From Setaria digitata (lineage: Eukaryota; Nematoda; Chromadorea; Rhabditida; Setariidae), in assembly GCA_003640385.1 (NCBI GenBank), contig RCAB01000015.1, forward strand, positions 62,001-126,000: DNA of 64,000 bases, in the 5' to 3' direction. Of this stretch, positions 59,832 to 64,000 are shown one piece after another (position 1 is the first letter of the stretch; each line of letters starts with the position of its first letter). Both the position numbers and the translations under genes were made by a program. The notes beneath the pieces are model-generated. The model was not told the origin of the DNA, ran no database searches, and saw nothing but the letters and a program-made list of their open reading frames with translations.

Positions 59832-62676
59832 TAAGGAGCCATCATAAACGGCAAAGCCTCCTTGATTTAAATGCATATAAGAGATAAAAGCGGATGGCGT
59901 ATATCGAAGACAACAAGTCGAAAATGAGTAGACTCCCTATCTTGGGCTAGGCACAATGTTTTCTGTCATATCCAGCATACCGACTCCATTGATTAAAGTC
60001 TTCATCCAGGTGAATAAGTAAATGGTGAAGTAACATCATGATTTCCATTTGGGAACGAATATTAATGAAATAATGATTTCCAGATTTTTCCCAGGAGTAA
60101 AAATGTCGTGTGTAAATATGATTATAAGAATTCCAATATCTGAATTTAAAAAAGAGTGCCCAAGATCCCCTTCATGTCTATGTCTGGCTTCCGTTAAGTT
60201 CAGTGTTCATAAACTTCTAAAGTTTAAGGTTCTTGTCATCGTTGTTTATTGTGAGAAATGTCATTAACAAGTTTCCACTCATCATGATAACAGGTTTCCA
60301 TTCACCATAATAGTATATTTCCATTTATTATAATGACAGTAACTGTATTGTCGTGTTTATGAAAAAATACTAACAAGAATAAGCAAATTGGTTTCCTTTT
60401 TAATGTTTCCTGTAGCCCGTATCACTTTGTTGGTTCATGTTGTGATTTAGCTGTCATTTAATGGAGGAAAAAAAAAAAAAAAAAAAAGACTATTCTCTTT
60501 TGACCAACATTTATTCACTGTGACGAATGGAAACATGTTATCTCGTTGCACTTATGCAGAGTTTTCACATTGTTCGTTTCTGTTAGTTACTGATATCGTT
60601 GCTGATTATTTATTTGTCATCCTACTGTTATAACCAGCACGCCTGATCTCAGTCGTTTAGGAATATCAGTGCTTATATATTATCACCATCCTCAATTCTT
60701 GTAAATAACTTCCTTGTTCATTCACTTTTGCCCCTGTGCAGTTATGCTTTAATGTTCTTGAAATTTGTTTTCCCATTTTTTCGGCTTTAAAGGGTGGAGT
60801 TTAACTAGAAGATCGATTTAATTCTTTTCAGGTTTTTATCTTTAAATATTTCGAAAATATGAAATATTTTATTGCTAAGTTTTTCCAGAAAATATTTGCA
60901 AATTTTGAAACAAAAATCCTGTCAAAATTCAAAATCCTTGTCACCCTATTTAGCCTTAGGGTTCAGACTTCAGTTTTGAGATTCCCTGCTGTTCACATAG
61001 TCATTAGTCCTCCAACTTCTACCATTCCAGGGCTGCCAGATTCCTCAGTCACTGCTCAGGCATTTCCTGAAGTAAAAATGTTCTTAAAGTTTCATCCCTC
61101 ATTCGTGAAGCGTCTGATGTGATTGTTTTAATTCAAGCTTGCAATTTCATGAATTAATGGAATTAAAGAAACTTTGATATTTTACCGCCTGTTATTGTCA
61201 TAATGTTATAGCAGTCAACAGTTCAAATTTTAGACTCACTTTATTCCATCACTTTTATTTAACAACCACATTCAGTAATGCTTCTTTACTTTTCATTTAT
61301 AATTCACTAGACACTTTTGCTTTCTGTGTGTATTCTAAATCTACAAATTACTGTTCGCTTGTAAGCAGATGTTCACTAACATGTTTAATACTCTTCCACT
61401 AATTCTTATATGGATTATTTTGTGCTTGTTGTTGTTAGCAAAATAACAATGTGTATCCTTATTTGTTGAATTTTTACCACTCGATGCTTTTTACTGTTAT
61501 GAACGTCTTGAAAATGCCTTCTCTGCTTGAATGAATTTGATTAAATATGTTCATTTCCCCATTCGCTCATGTGTTAAGATCCCGTAACTCTTTACATGCC
61601 TCTTCTCTCCCCACTTTCACTCACCCCACGCCGCAATTTTCTGCACAACCACTGTTGTGCTGATGCTTCGTCAAATCTGAAAAATGTAGAACGTGTGTTT
61701 GTTTACCTTCTCTTCCGTATCCTATTATTATCCACTTTTCGTTCCGAACTAACCTGAGTTGTATTTGGCATTCGAATTCCGTTGCCTCTTGTAAGTGATT
61801 ATTATTCCATTCTTATTTTATCCTTATAAACTTACCAGTTTCATACTGACATCTGGTCCGTTAGCTTCTCCGAGATCCTCACACCTTTCCGTCGTGGAAA
61901 TTTATATTTGTTGAAAATGAAATTTACATTCTTTGTTTGTATTGTTTTGTACAGATCCATTCATATCTTAGATAATTCATAAGTATATGTGCCCATATGA
62001 AATACCGGTCCTGAGCACTTTATAAAGACCACTACGCTACACTTAGGGTTTCAGCAACAAATAGTACTACTAAAGCCTTCTCCATATCTGTATTCGGATT
62101 ATTTAAATTTTCGGTAATAACAACGAAGACAACTATTCTCCTGAACGCATCTCATTCTCATTCCTTCCAGTATTCATATGTATCATTTTGTTAACTATCA
62201 ACCATGTTAATTTGCACATTCTTTTACATTTCGAAATTCAAAATAAATTGCGTCTGTTTTATTTAGGCTTGCTCGTCACTAGTCACAATAAATCGGCCGT
62301 AAATCCAGAATGTATTCTCCGATAATTGGATGACCCACGTAACCAAGACAAAGTTCTTTACATTAGTAAGTAACTCTGTCACTTAATATTTTAGGTTTGG
62401 TATAGATGTGAACCGCTTTAAAACTAGAGCTGAGATTTGTCATTTAAATTTGAACAACCTGAGGCATGCATTTCTCTTTTTTAATAAAATTGATAGCAGC
62501 AAAGCTCAGCTATTGCTCTACTGTAAAAGAAATATGTAGTTCCTGACAAATTACGGGCCGTTCAAGAAGAAAATCTCTCAAATTATGTTACAAGAGATGA
62601 AGCTCTGGAATACTGACTGCTTTGACAAGCAGTGATGCAACAGTTATCGTTCATTACCTTACAACTTCGCTTCGAG
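59832..62676. other. BAZ2 3' flank and gene-free stretch
   Basis: The first few hundred bases should be the BAZ2 3' untranslated region. A run of 20 A lies at 60468-60487. Beyond that I see T-rich unique sequence with no recognisable exon. Confidence 0.45.
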
Positions 62677-62980
62677 ATTAGGAACATAAAGGCGCGAATT
62701 TGTTATGTGAGAAGTATTGTTATAATGACACACTATAAATATAGCGGAACAGTTGTTCGCGACAAACCTCGGGAACGGACAACTAATGACACCGATTGAA
62801 AAAGCATTACTAGTATGGAACATCAATNAATTAGGAACATGAAGGCGCGAATTTGTTATGTGAGAAGTATTGTTATAATGACACACTATAAATATAGCGG
62901 AACAGTTGTTCGCGACAAACCTCGGGAACGGACAACTAATGACACCGATTGAAAAAGCATTACTAGTATGGAACATCAAT
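62677..62980. repeat. Duplicated flanks of a one-base gap
   Basis: Copies 62677-62827 and 62830-62980, 151 bases each, nearly identical (ATAAAG against ATGAAG), surround an N at 62828. The minus-strand open frame crossing it repeats the same peptide twice around an X, which is a product of the duplication. Confidence 0.9.
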
Positions 62981-63378
62981 TAATCTAAATATGTGGAATA
63001 GGAAAACGGAACGATCCACAAAATGTGGGTCTGTTTTACTTAAGAATCCGGGGTTAAGAAGAGCATAACCTTTTGGAGTGAATTAAAAGATAATTCAACT
63101 CTGAAGATAATCCGTCTCTCAACAAGGTATGAATGAGAGGCACTCCTGCAGTGAGAATTGAAAAGAGTGAGGAGAAAGNCTAATCTAAATATGTGGAATA
63201 GGAAAACGGAACGATCCACAAAAGGTGGGCCTGTTTTACTTAAGAATCCGGGGTTAAGAAGAGCATAACCTTTTGGAGTGAATTAAAAGATAATTCAACT
63301 CTGAAGATAATCCGTCTCTCAACAAGGTATGAATGAGAGGCACTCCTGCAGTGAGAATTGAAAAGAGTGAGGAGAAAG
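62981..63378. repeat. Second duplicated-flank gap, directly adjoining
   Basis: Copies 62981-63178 and 63181-63378, 198 bases each, differ at two bases and surround an N at 63179. It starts at the very base after the previous pair ends, so three contig pieces were joined with both overlaps left in. Confidence 0.9.
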
Positions 63379-64000
63379 AAACACGAATGAGCAGAGGAAG
63401 TGAGATACAGGATATAAAACTTGAAGCATAGTGGGAGAAATGGAATCTCGCTAGACAGGAGGGATTTTGGTAACAGTGCAGCAATAAAGTGGGCCAACAA
63501 ATTTTATTGTAAAAATGATGAGAACCTGTACAAAATTGGGTTGAGAAAAGCTTTGAAATTAAAACACAGATCCAACAAGATAATAGGCAAACGATAAAAA
63601 ACGGCGGGAGCTTTGAAATTCCCGTATCGAAATTCGTGGTAGTCCTTATATGACCTTGAAAATCCCCAAAATTATGATCAAATTCTACCCTCAAGAGAAG
63701 GAAAACAAAAGCAACGGAACCAAGGAAAAAAAAATCTGGAACAAAGAAAAGCACAATGGAAGGCAACCCGTTTAAACTTCAACACTACAATCAGGAGAGA
63801 GACGAACATGAGACAGTGTGGCGTTGGGGAAATGAACGGATGGCAATGGAAGCGGTTCCGGTGTCAAACGTTTCCGAAGCCTTTTGTTCGGCACTACAAT
63901 TTCTTTCACGAATGAACCACATAATGCATCAACCTCATCGTAAAAACCGGGTGTACTGATTCGAGTTTGATGCTCCTTACATAAGAAATGCTGAAATTAG
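63379..64000. other. Right edge, unassigned
   Basis: A-rich and purine-rich on the plus strand, the opposite of the BAZ2 side, which would fit a minus-strand gene entering from the right. Open frames 63254-63766 (minus) and 63756-63959 (plus) carry no recognised domain. Confidence 0.4.

Noticed and set aside
62659..62979. Open frame with the same peptide twice around an unknown residue
   Set aside because: It is created by the false duplication around the N at 62828.

Overview
This is a eukaryotic window, almost certainly from a nematode and probably an AT-rich parasitic species rather than a compact Caenorhabditis-like genome. The evidence is: a U1 snRNA that agrees closely with the C. elegans U1 as I remember it; genes split into many exons by introns with T-rich TTTCAG/TTTTAG acceptors; strong TTTTCAG-type acceptors directly upstream of start codons, as expected for SL trans-splicing; and five protein genes with clear nematode/animal orthologues. 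Inferred coding coordinates come from reading frames, splice sites and phase continuity done by eye; single-base errors are possible.

Layout. 49-1462 (+): middle part of a CNNM metal transporter (DUF21 plus two CBS motifs), cut by the left edge and with no recognisable 3' exons. 4863-6903 (+): a complete seven-exon rhomboid protease with two EF-hands. 7622-8256 (-): UFM1, two exons, tail to tail with the rhomboid gene. 8723-8891 (-): U1 snRNA. 11254-19971 (-): a FERM protein of the EPB41L5/EPB41L4/Yurt type with a long disordered tail. 20.1-49.8 kb: about 30 kb in which I recognise no gene; it holds microsatellites, diverged repeats and two weak chains of phase-compatible candidate exons, and strand asymmetry of base composition flips at roughly 31-34 kb. 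49840-59831 (+): a complete 26-exon BAZ2/BAZ-2 chromatin remodeller subunit (TAM/MBD, DDT, WHIM, two PHD fingers, bromodomain). 59.8-64 kb: flanking sequence with two back-to-back assembly duplications.

The genes are ordinary housekeeping and signalling loci: metal ion homeostasis, intramembrane proteolysis, ufmylation, cortical FERM scaffolding, splicing RNA and ISWI-type chromatin regulation. They do not form a pathway; their neighbourhood is of interest mainly as conserved linkage. From memory, the C. elegans orthologues rom-1, ufm-1 and baz-2 are all on chromosome III.

Four places carry a single N flanked by near-identical direct repeats. These look like unmerged contig ends (false duplications), not biology. 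I found no convincing new biological system here; the best leads are the unassigned central 30 kb, the candidate exon chains in it, and the second PHD finger of the BAZ2 protein.
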